From positions 62,001 to 126,000 of the forward strand of contig NZ_CP087723.1 of assembly GCF_024972735.1 (NCBI RefSeq): DNA of 64,000 nucleotides, written 5' to 3'. This stretch comes from Halalkaliarchaeum sp. AArc-CO (GTDB taxonomy: Archaea > Halobacteriota > Halobacteria > Halobacteriales > Haloferacaceae). Position 1 is the stretch's first letter. The number at the start of each line of letters is the position of its first letter. Of the stretch, positions 33,514 to 42,323 are shown in pieces. The position numbers and the translations under genes were made by a program. A model generated the notes under the pieces. It worked only from the letters and a program-made list of their open reading frames with translations, was not told the DNA's origin and searched no databases.

Positions 33514-34278
33514 TCAAAACGACGGGCCGCTGTCGGCGTCCGATCCGGACGTTCCCGGAACGCCACGTTCGCCACCCATCATCGAGAAGCCGCCCGCCTG
33601 TTCGTGCACCGTGATTCCCCCGTCGCCGATCTCCATCGGATAGATGTCGGTGTCGATGTCCTGCTTTCGCATCTTCGCCACCCAGACGTATCGGTTGACG
33701 CCGGACTCCGTCGGGGTCTGGATGAAGTAGACGTTGCCATCGGTGAGGAAGTTCTCCAGTCCGACTTCGGTCTTCGGGAAGACTGCGCCCTGCTCGTTTA
33801 TCAAAAGCGACGTCACTCCGTAATCCTTGAGAATGTCGGTGAACTTCAGCAGGTAGGTTCGCTCCTCCTGTTCGTCCTCGAAGAAGAGCTGGAACATCGA
33901 AAGTGAATCCAGCACGAGCCGTTCGTAGGAATCCTCCTCCAGCGCGTCGAGCAACTTGTCGAGCGTGGCGGAGAAGTTTCCGTTGCCCAGCATCTCTCGC
34001 TTGCCGTACACGGTGATCTTGCCGTCGTCGACGAGATCGCCCCACTCGTCGAGCCCGATCGACTCGGCGGCCTGACGGATGTCGTCTTCGTCCTCCTCGA
34101 AGGAGACGTAGATCCCGCGCTGGTCCTCCTCGATCGCGCCGTGATACAGGTACTGAATCCCGAAGATGCTCTTTCCGGTCCCGGGGTTCCCGCTCACCAG
34201 CACCGCCGACTGCGGCCTGAAGCCGCCACCCAGCAGGGAATCGAGTCCGTCGACCCCCGTCTTGACGAACGTCACCAT
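33514..34278 (-). CDS. KaiC/RAD55-like single-domain ATPase
   Basis: 254 residues, RecA-fold. Walker A SGNPGTGKSIFGIQYLYHG (residues 29-47), YVSFEEDEDDIRQAAESIGL near 56, and Walker B RLVLDSLSMFQLFF near 119. LLINEQGAVFPKTEVG follows, then a C-terminal strand KQDIDTDIYPMEIGDGGITV and a Gly/Ser-rich tail. Archaeal KaiC-like ATPases act in signalling, archaellum and repair circuits; which applies here is unknown. A second member with the same tail is at 58508-59215. Confidence 0.85.
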   Translation of the reverse strand: MVTFVKTGVDGLDSLLGGGFRPQSAVLVSGNPGTGKSIFGIQYLYHGAIEEDQRGIYVSFEEDEDDIRQAAESIGLDEWGDLVDDGKITVYGKREMLGNGNFSATLDKLLDALEEDSYERLVLDSLSMFQLFFEDEQEERTYLLKFTDILKDYGVTSLLINEQGAVFPKTEVGLENFLTDGNVYFIQTPTESGVNRYVWVAKMRKQDIDTDIYPMEIGDGGITVHEQAGGFSMMGGERGVPGTSGSDADSGPSF

Positions 34279-34318
34279 ATCAACCGTTGCGTCCTCTTGA
34301 CTTATAAAGGGTCCCCGT

Positions 34319-35731
34319 TCAGGACAGCTGTTCGCCGATCAGCTCGTCGACGGCGGCAAGGAACTCGTTTCGCATTTCGGCGGGGATCGTCGCGCCCGCG
34401 GCGACGTCGTGGCCGCCGCCGTCGCCGCCGACGCTCCGGGCAGCCTCCCGCATGACCGCAGAGAGGTCCAGTCCCTTCCGAACGAGCCGGTAGTTCCCTC
34501 GGGCGGACACTTTCAGTTCGGTTTTGTTTTTCGACGCGAACGCCACGATCGGTTTGCCGCCGTCGATCGCCGGCGTACCGATCGCCATCCCGGCGACGAT
34601 CCCGACGATCGTCTCCCGGATCCGGGTGCCGGCGTCGAACCACTGGACGTTCGACTCGACGGTGACGCCTTCGGATTTCACCCACTCGAGTCCCTCCGAG
34701 AGGTTCCGCCGGTGGTTCGAAAGCAGCGTCCGGGCCCGCTCCAGCGCGGGTCCGCGGTCGCCGAGACACACCGCGAGCCCGACGTCTGCCCGTTCGTACC
34801 GCGCGGTCGCGTTCAACAGCGTCGAGAACTCGCTTACGTCCCTGAGGGCGGTTCCGGGCTCCTCCTCGAGCAGGGTGTAGGAGGTCCCCACGAGTGTCTC
34901 CACCCGGCTCGAGGGAACGCCGCGCTCGATCGCCCGCCGGATGAGCGCGCTCGCGACCGTCTGCCGCTCCGCGGGCGACAGATCGGCCCAGACGCGCCAG
35001 TCGCCATCCCGTTTCAGGTCGACGGACAGCTCCGAGAGGAACCGCACCGCGCCCGCCTCGTCGTTCGTGATCCCGGGGATCCGGACGTCGGTGGCGTACT
35101 CGAGGAACTTCGGCAGGGGTCGCGTCTGCCTCCCGTAGATCGCCAGATCCGTGGCCGACTCGATCGCGCCCGCTTCGATTCCCTCCTCGAGGATCGCCTC
35201 GTTTGCCCCCGTGAGCCCGTCGGTACCCCCCTGCATGTCGCCGACGGCCCCGACGACTGCAAGCGCCGCGAGGTCGCGGTTGTCCACCGGTTTCCCCTCA
35301 CGTGTAGTGGCCAGCGATTCCATCGCCCGGGCGAGCACGTACGCCGCCCCCGCCCCCGACAGCTCGGCTGCGCCGTCGATCCCGAACAAAAGCGGGTTGA
35401 GGTGGTAGTCGGTTTCGGCGTCGGCCGGCTGGTGGTGGTCGGCGATCACCGGCGTGAACGCGCCCGCGGTCTCGTGGAGACGGAGCTCCTCCAGTTGCCC
35501 GGAGCCGAAGTCGGTGAACAGCACGGTGTCGTACTCGCGGGCGGCGATTCCGGCGATCGACTCGGCATCCAGCTGTTTCTCGAAGACGACCTCGTGGGGG
35601 ATTCCGGCGCGCTCGAGGGCGGTCGAGGCGATCGCGGCGCTCGTGAGGCCGTCGGCGTCGATGTGGGACGCGAGGAGAACGCGACCGGCCTCCCGCAGCT
35701 GCCTCGCGCAGGCGTCTGCACGGTCGGCCAT
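34319..35731 (-). CDS. DHH-family RecJ-like exonuclease
   Basis: 470 residues from the ATG in MADRADACARQ. DHH motifs: LASHIDADGLTSAAIASTAL (motif I), TVLFTDFGSGQLEELRLHE (motif II), PVIADHHQPADAETDYHLN (DHH motif III), AELSGAGAAYVLARAMES (motif IV). C-terminal DHHA1 with GGDGGGHDVAAGATIPAEM. Homologues in haloarchaea are called RecJ or GAN-like and act on single-stranded nucleic acid. Upstream of the KaiC-like gene with a 40-base gap, probably one operon. Confidence 0.9.
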   Translation of the reverse strand: MADRADACARQLREAGRVLLASHIDADGLTSAAIASTALERAGIPHEVVFEKQLDAESIAGIAAREYDTVLFTDFGSGQLEELRLHETAGAFTPVIADHHQPADAETDYHLNPLLFGIDGAAELSGAGAAYVLARAMESLATTREGKPVDNRDLAALAVVGAVGDMQGGTDGLTGANEAILEEGIEAGAIESATDLAIYGRQTRPLPKFLEYATDVRIPGITNDEAGAVRFLSELSVDLKRDGDWRVWADLSPAERQTVASALIRRAIERGVPSSRVETLVGTSYTLLEEEPGTALRDVSEFSTLLNATARYERADVGLAVCLGDRGPALERARTLLSNHRRNLSEGLEWVKSEGVTVESNVQWFDAGTRIRETIVGIVAGMAIGTPAIDGGKPIVAFASKNKTELKVSARGNYRLVRKGLDLSAVMREAARSVGGDGGGHDVAAGATIPAEMRNEFLAAVDELIGEQLS

Positions 35732-35791
35732 GGCGGGGACTGGTGGTGATCCGACGGAAACGCCCATGTCAGCTGGTACTCCCGCGATCGG

Positions 35792-36049
35792 TCATAAATC
35801 GTCGTCTTCGGGGTCGGAATCGCTACGGAACGCGTCGGGATCTCCACGGAGCGCGTCGATGTCCGCGTTGGTTGGCTCCCTGTCGCCGGGAAGCCGCTCC
35901 ATGCAGTCGAAACAGAGGAAGTGCTCGGTGTCGTCGGTCAGTTCGAGGGTCATCCCCTGGGTCGAAGAGAACTCGAAGTTCCAGAGGTCCGCGATCCCGC
36001 CCCCGATCCTGACGTCGTCGCCACAGACGTCACACCGCTTGGTTGCCAT
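35792..36049 (-). CDS. Small CxxC zinc protein
   Basis: 85 residues. A four-Cys zinc site: KRCDVCGDDVR at the N-terminus and HFLCFDCMERLPGD, 40 residues later. Between them are GIADLWNFEFSSTQGMTLEL. The C-terminus is acidic (DPDAFRSDSDPEDDDL). No known function; haloarchaea have many of these small zinc proteins. It stands between the DHH gene and the YkgJ-like gene. Confidence 0.75.
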   Translation of the reverse strand: MATKRCDVCGDDVRIGGGIADLWNFEFSSTQGMTLELTDDTEHFLCFDCMERLPGDREPTNADIDALRGDPDAFRSDSDPEDDDL

Positions 36050-36086
36050 CGATCGTCCTACGCGCTACAGCCCTAAAGGGGCTCCC

Positions 36087-36136
36087 TTCGGGTCGGCGGA
36101 GGTCCCTTCCAGGCGTTCGGGTCGGCAGAGGTCCCT
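36087..36136. repeat. Imperfect 21-base direct repeat
   Basis: TTCGGGTCGGCGGAGGTCCCT (36087-36107) recurs as TTCGGGTCGGCAGAGGTCCCT (36116-36136) in the spacer before the YkgJ-like gene; one mismatch. Confidence 0.6.
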
Positions 36137-36210
36137 GGCCAGCGGACGGTCGCTTCTCGGCGGTAGCGGTCGCCGGTCGGCTTTTGTCGTGCGAGTGTGT
36201 ACCATTCTGT

Positions 36211-37143
36211 GTGCGTCTCGACTGCGAGGGCTGTGCGGGCTGCTGTCTGGACTGGCGTCCGCTGGTCCCCGACGGCAGCGATCACGAACGTCGGGGGCGC
36301 CGAGAGCCGCTGGACGATCGGTACAACTTCCCGCAACTGAGCGGTCGGGAGGTCAGAGGGTTCATCGAGGCCGGATACGGGGACGCGTTGACGGTTCGAC
36401 TGTTCGAGCCGGAGGACGGCGACGACGCGGTGTGTGTCGACGGCCACGACCTGGCGGCGATACGGGGGCGCCCAGTGTTCCTCGTCGGCCTCCGCGTGGC
36501 GCCAAAGCCCGTCGCGCCGTTCGGCACCGACGCCGACACCGCCAACGGAGACGGACGCGACGCGCCCGGCCGGACGTGGCTCGACGCCTGCGTCTTCCTG
36601 GATCCCGAAACCCTGCAATGTCGGATCCACAGGGACGACCACTACCCGGAGACGTGTTCGACGTATCCGGGGACGAACCTCCGTCTCGGACGGGAAACCG
36701 AATGCGAACGGGTCGAGGACGCCTTCGGCGGCGACAGGCTACTGGACGACGATCCCCCCGACGACGCGCCAAACCCGTTCGATCCCGGCGCGCTCGGCGG
36801 CAGCGTGTTCGCCCATCCCGAGCCGGACGCGCTCGACGGGACGGTCGCTCGGATCGTCGCCGGCGATCCGCGGCGGGAACACCTGGCACCCTTTTTGAGC
36901 GTCGCGGCCGGATCGGCGCCCGGAACGCTCGCAGTCGACGACGTCCGGGTCCGGCAGGCCGAGACGGCGCTGCGGGAACCCGATGACTGCGTGGAGTCGG
37001 ACGGCTTCTGGGTCGGGGACGCGCGCTCGGCGTGGACCGAACGGGCCGAGGAACCGGGAACCCCGGTGACGGAATCGTGGCTAGACTTCGACCGGAAATA
37101 CGGTGCCCCCGCTACCCCGGGATGGAGGCAGAGTGATCAGTAG
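36211..37143 (+). CDS. YkgJ-type cysteine cluster protein
   Basis: 310 residues from GTG at 36211, giving VRLDCEGCAGCCLDWRPLVP at the N-terminus, the CxxCxxCC cluster expected for zinc/iron-chelating YkgJ proteins. A second set is ACVFLDPETLQCRIHRDDHY with YPETCSTYPGT, adding more Cys. The rest is acidic with no fold recognised. Earlier in-frame starts would add Arg-rich, poorly acidic residues and are not favoured. Confidence 0.78.
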   Translation: MRLDCEGCAGCCLDWRPLVPDGSDHERRGRREPLDDRYNFPQLSGREVRGFIEAGYGDALTVRLFEPEDGDDAVCVDGHDLAAIRGRPVFLVGLRVAPKPVAPFGTDADTANGDGRDAPGRTWLDACVFLDPETLQCRIHRDDHYPETCSTYPGTNLRLGRETECERVEDAFGGDRLLDDDPPDDAPNPFDPGALGGSVFAHPEPDALDGTVARIVAGDPRREHLAPFLSVAAGSAPGTLAVDDVRVRQAETALREPDDCVESDGFWVGDARSAWTERAEEPGTPVTESWLDFDRKYGAPATPGWRQSDQ

Positions 37144-37173
37144 CAGTGCGGAATCGGTCGGAAAAACCCGTCG

Positions 37174-37347
37174 TCACTTGCCCTGCAACTCGCGGAACTG
37201 ATCGAGCAGTTCCTCCGCAGAGTCCCCCGAATCGTAGGTGAGTGTCCCGTCGTACTCCGTCCGTTCGTCGTCGAAGTCGGCATCGACAGTCGTGGCCTTC
37301 CGTTCGCGGCGCTCGTGCTCGTCCTCGTCATAGGCACCCATTGACAT
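37174..37347 (-). CDS. DUF5786 family microprotein
   Basis: 57 residues: MSMGAYDEDEHERRERKATT, DADFDDERTEYDGTLTYDSG and DSAEELLDQFRELQGK. This matches DUF5786 proteins found across haloarchaea; function unknown. It lies in a different frame from the longer open frame covering the same bases; the acidic composition and helical C-terminus identify this one as coding. Single gene, convergent with the YkgJ-like gene. Confidence 0.85.
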   Translation of the reverse strand: MSMGAYDEDEHERRERKATTVDADFDDERTEYDGTLTYDSGDSAEELLDQFRELQGK

Positions 37348-37442
37348 AGTATGCCTTCACTTGGCAATGTTGGGTATTATATGTAACGGTCGGACACATT
37401 CACGCCCCGAAGGAGTTCCGGTCGGTTCGAGACCGCGTCACC

Positions 37443-37652
37443 TCACTGTCGCTGCCAGACCGGCGGCGCGTAGCCGAGCCGGCGAACGACCGGCGGGTAG
37501 CCGAAGCCAATGACGAACACGACCACGAGCGACTGCCAGAAGGAAAGTGTCATCACGAACGCTTCGATCACCGCGAGCACGCCGATCATGAGAATGAACA
37601 TCATCGCCCAGTGGGGCGCGAGTTGACGGATCCGCTCTTTCCAATCGGTCAT
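37443..37652 (-). CDS. Small two-helix membrane protein
   Basis: 69 residues. Two hydrophobic segments: MMFILMIGVLAVIEAFVMTL (17-36) and SLVVVFVIGFGYPPVVRRLG (41-60). Basic ends (KERIRQ, RRLGYAPPVWQRQ). No family recognised. It lies downstream of the next membrane protein on the same strand, 43 bases away, and may be co-transcribed. Confidence 0.7.
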   Translation of the reverse strand: MTDWKERIRQLAPHWAMMFILMIGVLAVIEAFVMTLSFWQSLVVVFVIGFGYPPVVRRLGYAPPVWQRQ

Positions 37653-37695
37653 ACCGGAGAGACGACGGTCCGGGGAAAGAATCTGTCGGCCGGAA

Positions 37696-38556
37696 TCAGT
37701 AGCGCGAGGGGAGATACGCGAACGAGAGCAGCGTGATCACCATGAGCCCGGCGAGGGTGGTGACGTACCACAGCCCGGTCACCTTCTGTTCGTACTGTTC
37801 GATCCCGGCGAGCTGTGCCTCGTAGCTCTCGAAGTCGGTCGTCAGCTGCAACCGGAGGTCGTCCCCCTCCCCGATGAAGTGTGCGAGATACTCCGTCTCG
37901 CCGAACGTCGTCTCCGCACCCTGCGTGAGTGTGGTCGTTCGCATCTCGTCTTCCGACCACGTCACGGTCACGCCCATTTCGTCGATCGCCTCGACGGACG
38001 CGGTGTGGTTCCCGTACTCGAACGCATCGCCCACGGCGAACTGTCGCTCCTGTGGCGCGGGGAAGTACTCGTCTGCGGGGACGAACTCGGTTTCCCCGTC
38101 CGCTTCGATCACGACGTACTCCTCGCCGTTTCGCTCGACCGTTTCGTTGTCGGCGCTCGGATCGTCGGCGAGGATCGTCTCCCTGTCGATCACCTCACGC
38201 AGGGTGAACGTCTCCGGATCGTCGCCGTCGACGAGCACCTCGTAGTCGCCGTCTGCGTGCGGGATCACGGTACCGTTCTCCCACGTCTCCTCCTGTTGTG
38301 CGTCCACCACCGTCCACTCGATCGTCGCCTCGTAGGTAATCCGAGTTTCACCCATGTCGCCCTCCTCTTCTAACCGATCGAGGGTCGCCACCGTGTACAG
38401 CTGTCCGTCGATTTCGAACTGGTCGCCTTCCGCCAGCTCGACGTCCGGATCGTCGAACTGTATTTCCGGATCCTCGGCCGTCGCGATCAGCGAGTACGAC
38501 GCGACCCCGATCAAGAGGAAAAACGCCGCGTAAATCGCTACCGTGCGTCGTTGCAT
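37696..38556 (-). CDS. Haloarchaeal membrane-anchored protein, unknown
   Basis: 286 residues, one hydrophobic helix at each end: TVAIYAAFFLLIGVASYSLI (residues 5-24) and GLWYVTTLAGLMVITLLSFA (261-280). Between them is a strongly acidic beta-rich external part with internally similar segments (GDQFEIDGQLYTVATLD near 45 and GDAFEYGNHTASVEAIDEMG near 190). Topology suggests most of the chain outside the cell. No catalytic motif is seen. Confidence 0.7.
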   Translation of the reverse strand: MQRRTVAIYAAFFLLIGVASYSLIATAEDPEIQFDDPDVELAEGDQFEIDGQLYTVATLDRLEEEGDMGETRITYEATIEWTVVDAQQEETWENGTVIPHADGDYEVLVDGDDPETFTLREVIDRETILADDPSADNETVERNGEEYVVIEADGETEFVPADEYFPAPQERQFAVGDAFEYGNHTASVEAIDEMGVTVTWSEDEMRTTTLTQGAETTFGETEYLAHFIGEGDDLRLQLTTDFESYEAQLAGIEQYEQKVTGLWYVTTLAGLMVITLLSFAYLPSRY

Positions 38557-38683
38557 GGGTTACGCATAGGACAGATCTTGTATAACGGTTACTACCGCGA
38601 ACGCTCCCCTGGGGGCCGACGTATCCCTGGGACCCGGCCGCCGTCGCCCGCCGGCTTAACACAGTCGAGACCGTACGACCCTC

Positions 38684-39793
38684 ATGGCCACCACGGAGGG
38701 AACCTGGCGGTACCGCGACCGGTTTTGCGACGCGTTCGGGCGGACGGGGTTTCGCCAGTTCGGCCCGGGCGTCGTCTCCAGTCTCGGGATCGGGACGTAT
38801 CTCGGCGAACCCACCGACGCTGTAGACGACAGCTACCGAGAGGCGATCGTCACGGCGCTGGAAAACGGCGTCAACGTGGTCGACACGGCGATCAACTACC
38901 GGTGTCAGCGCAGCGAACACGCGGTGGGCCGGGCGATCCGCGAGAGCGACGCCGATCGCGAGGAAGTACTCGTCGCGACGAAGGGGGGATTCGTCCCGTT
39001 CGACGGGAGCCGACCGGACGATCCGGGTGCGTACGTCCGACAGGAGTTCGTCGAGACGGGGCTCGCCTCGCAGGAAGACCTCGCCATGGGGAGTCACTGC
39101 ATCGTGCCATCGTTTCTGGACGCGATGATCGACCGCTCGCTCGACAACCTCGGGCTGGATCACCTCGATCTCCACTACGTTCACAATCCCGAAACGCAGC
39201 TCGCGGCACGCTCCCGGGCGGCCGTGTACGATCAGTTGGAGGCCGCGTTCCGGCTGCTCGAGCGTCGGCGGATCGCCGGCGACGTCGGCAGCTACGGGGT
39301 CGCAACCTGGGACGCGTTTAGAGTTCCGCAGGGACACGAGCGGTACCTCTCGCTTCCGGAGGTCATCTCCCGGGCGGCGTCGGCGGCCGACGCCGTCGGT
39401 GTCGCCGATCACGGGTTCGACGGCCACGGGCTGGCGGCGATCCAGCTCCCGTTCAACGTCCACATGGCCGACGCCTTCACCGAACGGGTTCACCTCGTCG
39501 ACGGGGTGGAGAAAAGCGCACTCGAGTGTGCCCGGGAGGCCGGGCTCGGCGCGTTCACGAGCGCGAGTATCGGCCAGGGGGAACTGACCACCGAGGGAGC
39601 CATCCCGCCCGACGTTGACGCCCGGCTCGCGGGCGACAGCCCGATCCAGCGGGCGATCAACTTCGCGCGGTCCGCCCCGGGCGTGACCTGCTCGCTGGTT
39701 GGGATGTCCCGACCCGAACACGTCCGGGAGAACGTCGCCGCCTGCACGTTCGATCCCCTCGGCGCGCGGGCGTTCGACGAGACGTTCGAGTGA
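38684..39793 (+). CDS. Aldo/keto reductase family protein
   Basis: 369 residues, longer than most (about 330). Seen: LGIGTYLGEPTDAVDDSYRE near residue 33, VVDTAINYRCQRSEHAVGRA near 66 (catalytic Asp and Tyr), VLVATKGGFVPFDG near 96 (Lys), and LGLDHLDLHYVHNPETQLAA near 157 (His), plus a phosphate-binding end GVTCSLVGMSRPEHVRENV. Substrate unknown. TATA-like GGCTTAACA about 28 bases upstream. Confidence 0.88.
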   Translation: MATTEGTWRYRDRFCDAFGRTGFRQFGPGVVSSLGIGTYLGEPTDAVDDSYREAIVTALENGVNVVDTAINYRCQRSEHAVGRAIRESDADREEVLVATKGGFVPFDGSRPDDPGAYVRQEFVETGLASQEDLAMGSHCIVPSFLDAMIDRSLDNLGLDHLDLHYVHNPETQLAARSRAAVYDQLEAAFRLLERRRIAGDVGSYGVATWDAFRVPQGHERYLSLPEVISRAASAADAVGVADHGFDGHGLAAIQLPFNVHMADAFTERVHLVDGVEKSALECAREAGLGAFTSASIGQGELTTEGAIPPDVDARLAGDSPIQRAINFARSAPGVTCSLVGMSRPEHVRENVAACTFDPLGARAFDETFE

Positions 39794-39829
39794 CCTGACT
39801 CGGGATGGGGGACGGCGGTCACGCGGCGG

Positions 39830-40558
39830 TCACCCTCCGTCCTGCAGTTCGGCCTCCCGGAGCGCCTCGTTGAGGTCCTCGCGGATCCGCTCGCCCGTCT
39901 CGCGGTCGGGTGCGGTCGTGACGATCCGGTTCTCCTGGACGCTCGATCCCGAGCGCAACAGCAACCGGAGGTTGCCGTTGTCGTCGGCACGGGTCGCCTT
40001 CGCCCGGAGCCCGGTCCGGGAGCCGGTGCCGCCGGCGTCGATCGGTCCGGGAATGAGCTTTTTTACGTGTGGGTGCTCCGCGACCGTCGTCACTGCCCGT
40101 CGGCCGTCGCGGCCGCCGATCAGCGTCGAGTGTCTGCCTCCGAGTTTCTCGCGGGGGGCGACGTCGACGACTTCGAGCGCCCGGTCGCCGCGCCGGTCGA
40201 GGACCCACTCGACGGGATCGTCGTCGGGGACGCGGTAGAACTCGTAGCGGAGCTGTTTGCGGGCCTCCCGAAGCGGAGCCCGCTGTCCGGCTGCGTACAC
40301 CGTCTCGGGACGCTTGCGGCGGATCTCGTCTGCGACCCGCCCGGCGAAATTGCGCAACTGGACGACCCCGACCTCCCCGCCGGATTCGGGCGTCGTCGTG
40401 ACGATCGTCTGCCCGACGATCGTCTCCTCGTCGAGCATCGACAGCGTTGCCCGTTCGGATCCGAACTCGACGACGACGGCGTCGCTGTTTCCGGTGTCGC
40501 AGGCCAGACAGTAGTCCCCCGGCTTTTCGAGGGACGTCCTACACCGCTTGCACTCCAT
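39830..40558 (-). CDS. DUF2103-type zinc protein
   Basis: 242 residues. N-terminal zinc ribbon [20 protein letters not shown] (three visible Cys plus MEC at residues 1-3). Middle: [20 protein letters not shown] with KLIPGPI, the DUF2103 core with the conserved His residues. C-terminal mixed strand. Sometimes labelled as an NMD3-like mRNA decay protein because of the ribbon; the evidence for that is weak. Start overlaps the nfo stop by 20 bases. Confidence 0.75.
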   Translation of the reverse strand: MECKRCRTSLEKPGDYCLACDTGNSDAVVVEFGSERATLSMLDEETIVGQTIVTTTPESGGEVGVVQLRNFAGRVADEIRRKRPETVYAAGQRAPLREARKQLRYEFYRVPDDDPVEWVLDRRGDRALEVVDVAPREKLGGRHSTLIGGRDGRRAVTTVAEHPHVKKLIPGPIDAGGTGSRTGLRAKATRADDNGNLRLLLRSGSSVQENRIVTTAPDRETGERIREDLNEALREAELQDGG

Positions 40559-41387
40559 CGCGAAGCTCCCGGACGCGGGAGACGTTCCACTCGAACCCCT
40601 TGCCGTCTTCGGTGGGCGTCTCCAGCACGAGCGGCACGTCCGCGAGGGCGGGATGGTTGACGAACGCGCGCATGCCGTCCTCGCCGATCTCCCCCTCGCC
40701 TACGTGGGCGTGTTCGTCCTTGTTGGTCCCGCAGGCGTGCTTCGAGTCGTTGAGGTGGACACACTGCAGGTGTTCCAGCCCGATCACGTCGTCGAACTCC
40801 GCGATCGTCTCCTCGACCGCGTCGGGCGTCGAGAGGTCGTATCCGGCCGCGAACGCGTGGGCGGTGTCCAGACAGACGTCCAGATCCTGGTTCGACCGGG
40901 AGCGCACCGCCGCAAGATGCTCGAACTGGCCGCCGAGCTTCGTCCCGCTGCCGGCGTCGGATTCGACGAGGATCGTCACGCCATTCGGGACCTCCAGTTC
41001 GTCGAGCGCCGACGCGGCGTTGTCGAGCCCGGCTTCGACGCCGGCACCGGTGTGGGCGCCGAGGTGGACGTTGACGTACGGGATGTCCAACGTTGCTGCG
41101 GCGTCGAGTTCCTTCTGCATCGAGTCGATCGACTTCTCGCGGAGATCGTCTTTCGGCGTACACAGGTTCACCAGATACGAACTGTGGATCACCCACGGCC
41201 CGTCGAGGTTCGCGTCGGTGCCGTCCCGGAACGCCGTCGCCTCCTCGTCGCCGATGTTCGGGTCTTGCCACACCTGCGGGGAGTGAGTGAAGATCTGACC
41301 GCAGTTACCGCCGATCTCCAGCTGGTTCTCGACGGCGTTGTCGACGCCGCCGGCGATGGAGACGTGTGCTCCGACTTTGAGAGTCAT
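40539..41387 (-). CDS. nfo: Deoxyribonuclease IV (AP endonuclease)
   Basis: It cuts at abasic sites in base excision repair. 282 residues, TIM barrel. Seen: [115 protein letters not shown] and LETPTEDG, supplying the zinc-binding His, Glu and Asp set. Single complete gene; overlaps DUF2103. Confidence 0.96.
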   Translation of the reverse strand: MTLKVGAHVSIAGGVDNAVENQLEIGGNCGQIFTHSPQVWQDPNIGDEEATAFRDGTDANLDGPWVIHSSYLVNLCTPKDDLREKSIDSMQKELDAAATLDIPYVNVHLGAHTGAGVEAGLDNAASALDELEVPNGVTILVESDAGSGTKLGGQFEHLAAVRSRSNQDLDVCLDTAHAFAAGYDLSTPDAVEETIAEFDDVIGLEHLQCVHLNDSKHACGTNKDEHAHVGEGEIGEDGMRAFVNHPALADVPLVLETPTEDGKGFEWNVSRVRELRDGVQAV

Positions 41388-41453
41388 ACAGACAACAGGT
41401 GGGTATCGCTCAAATGGACTTCGATCCCCCGCAGTCTCCGTGGCCGGTGACGG

Positions 41454-42284
41454 TCACGCCCGGGGCGCTTCCCGTTCGCGCACCCACGACTCGGCGGCGT
41501 ACTTTTCGTCGACCCGCTTTCGGGCCCGTTCGAGTTCGTCGTCGGTCCAGGAACCGGTCGTCGCGCCGACCCACTCGGTCAGGCACTCCTCGAGTGTTTC
41601 GACGGCGTCGTGCCGGGCGATCCCGTCCGACCGGTCGGTCTCGCTCGCGACGTCGGTGGTCCGTTCCCGGAACGTCGCCGCCGACGTCTCCGGGTTTGCG
41701 AACGTCTCGAGGTGGCGCCCCGGAAGCGACTCGAAGGTGATCGATCCGTGCTGGATCACGGCGTCGTGGCGGCGGTACTGGGCGTTGCCCGAGAGTTTCC
41801 GCCCGTCGACGACGACGTCGTGGGCGGGGTGTAACTCGCGGAGGTAACACGCCGGCTGGTGGATCGCTGGACGCTTCTCGTCGGCGAAGCCGGCGTCGAC
41901 GCCCATCCGCGAAAGCGCCGCCAGCACCGGCTCACACAGCAAGTGATAGCAGTCCAACAGGTCTCCCGGAACCGACTCGGCTGGCACCGCGATCGAGTAG
42001 GAGATGTCCCCCCAGCTGTCGTGGTAGATGCCGCCGCCGCCCGTCTGGCGCCGGGTGACGTCGATTCCCTCTCGTCGGCAGAACTCCCAGTCGACGGTGT
42101 CGGGATCCTGGTGGTAGCCGAGAGAGAGACAGCTCGGCTCCCAGCGGTACACCCGGACCGTACAGGGACCGCCCGCGGCTGCCGTTTCGGCGGCGGTTTC
42201 GTCGAGCGCCATCTGGAGCGGTCCCGGGCGGGACTCCTCGGAGACGAGCCGCCAGTCCAGCTGTGAAAGCTCCGGGTTGTTCAT
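41454..42284 (-). CDS. Lipoate-protein ligase family protein
   Basis: 276 residues, BPL_LplA domain. Seen: GPLQMALDETAAETAAAGGP, VRVYRWEPSCLSLGYHQDP, RRQTGGGGIYHDSWGDISYS (lipoyl-AMP-binding RRxxGGG and HD) and GRKLSGNAQYRRHDAVIQHG with the conserved Lys (GRKLSGNAQ). It could transfer lipoate to the H-protein of glycine cleavage or 2-oxoacid dehydrogenases, or act on octanoyl groups; those targets are not in the window. Confidence 0.88.
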   Translation of the reverse strand: MNNPELSQLDWRLVSEESRPGPLQMALDETAAETAAAGGPCTVRVYRWEPSCLSLGYHQDPDTVDWEFCRREGIDVTRRQTGGGGIYHDSWGDISYSIAVPAESVPGDLLDCYHLLCEPVLAALSRMGVDAGFADEKRPAIHQPACYLRELHPAHDVVVDGRKLSGNAQYRRHDAVIQHGSITFESLPGRHLETFANPETSAATFRERTTDVASETDRSDGIARHDAVETLEECLTEWVGATTGSWTDDELERARKRVDEKYAAESWVREREAPRA

Positions 42285-42323
42285 ACCCGAACGCGGGTCC
42301 GGGGGCTGAAATCGGTTGCGTCC

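Noticed and set aside
37137-37367. A 76-codon minus frame around the DUF5786 gene
   Set aside because: Its translation is Ser/Thr/Arg-rich and not acidic; the frame beginning at 37347 gives a known family instead.
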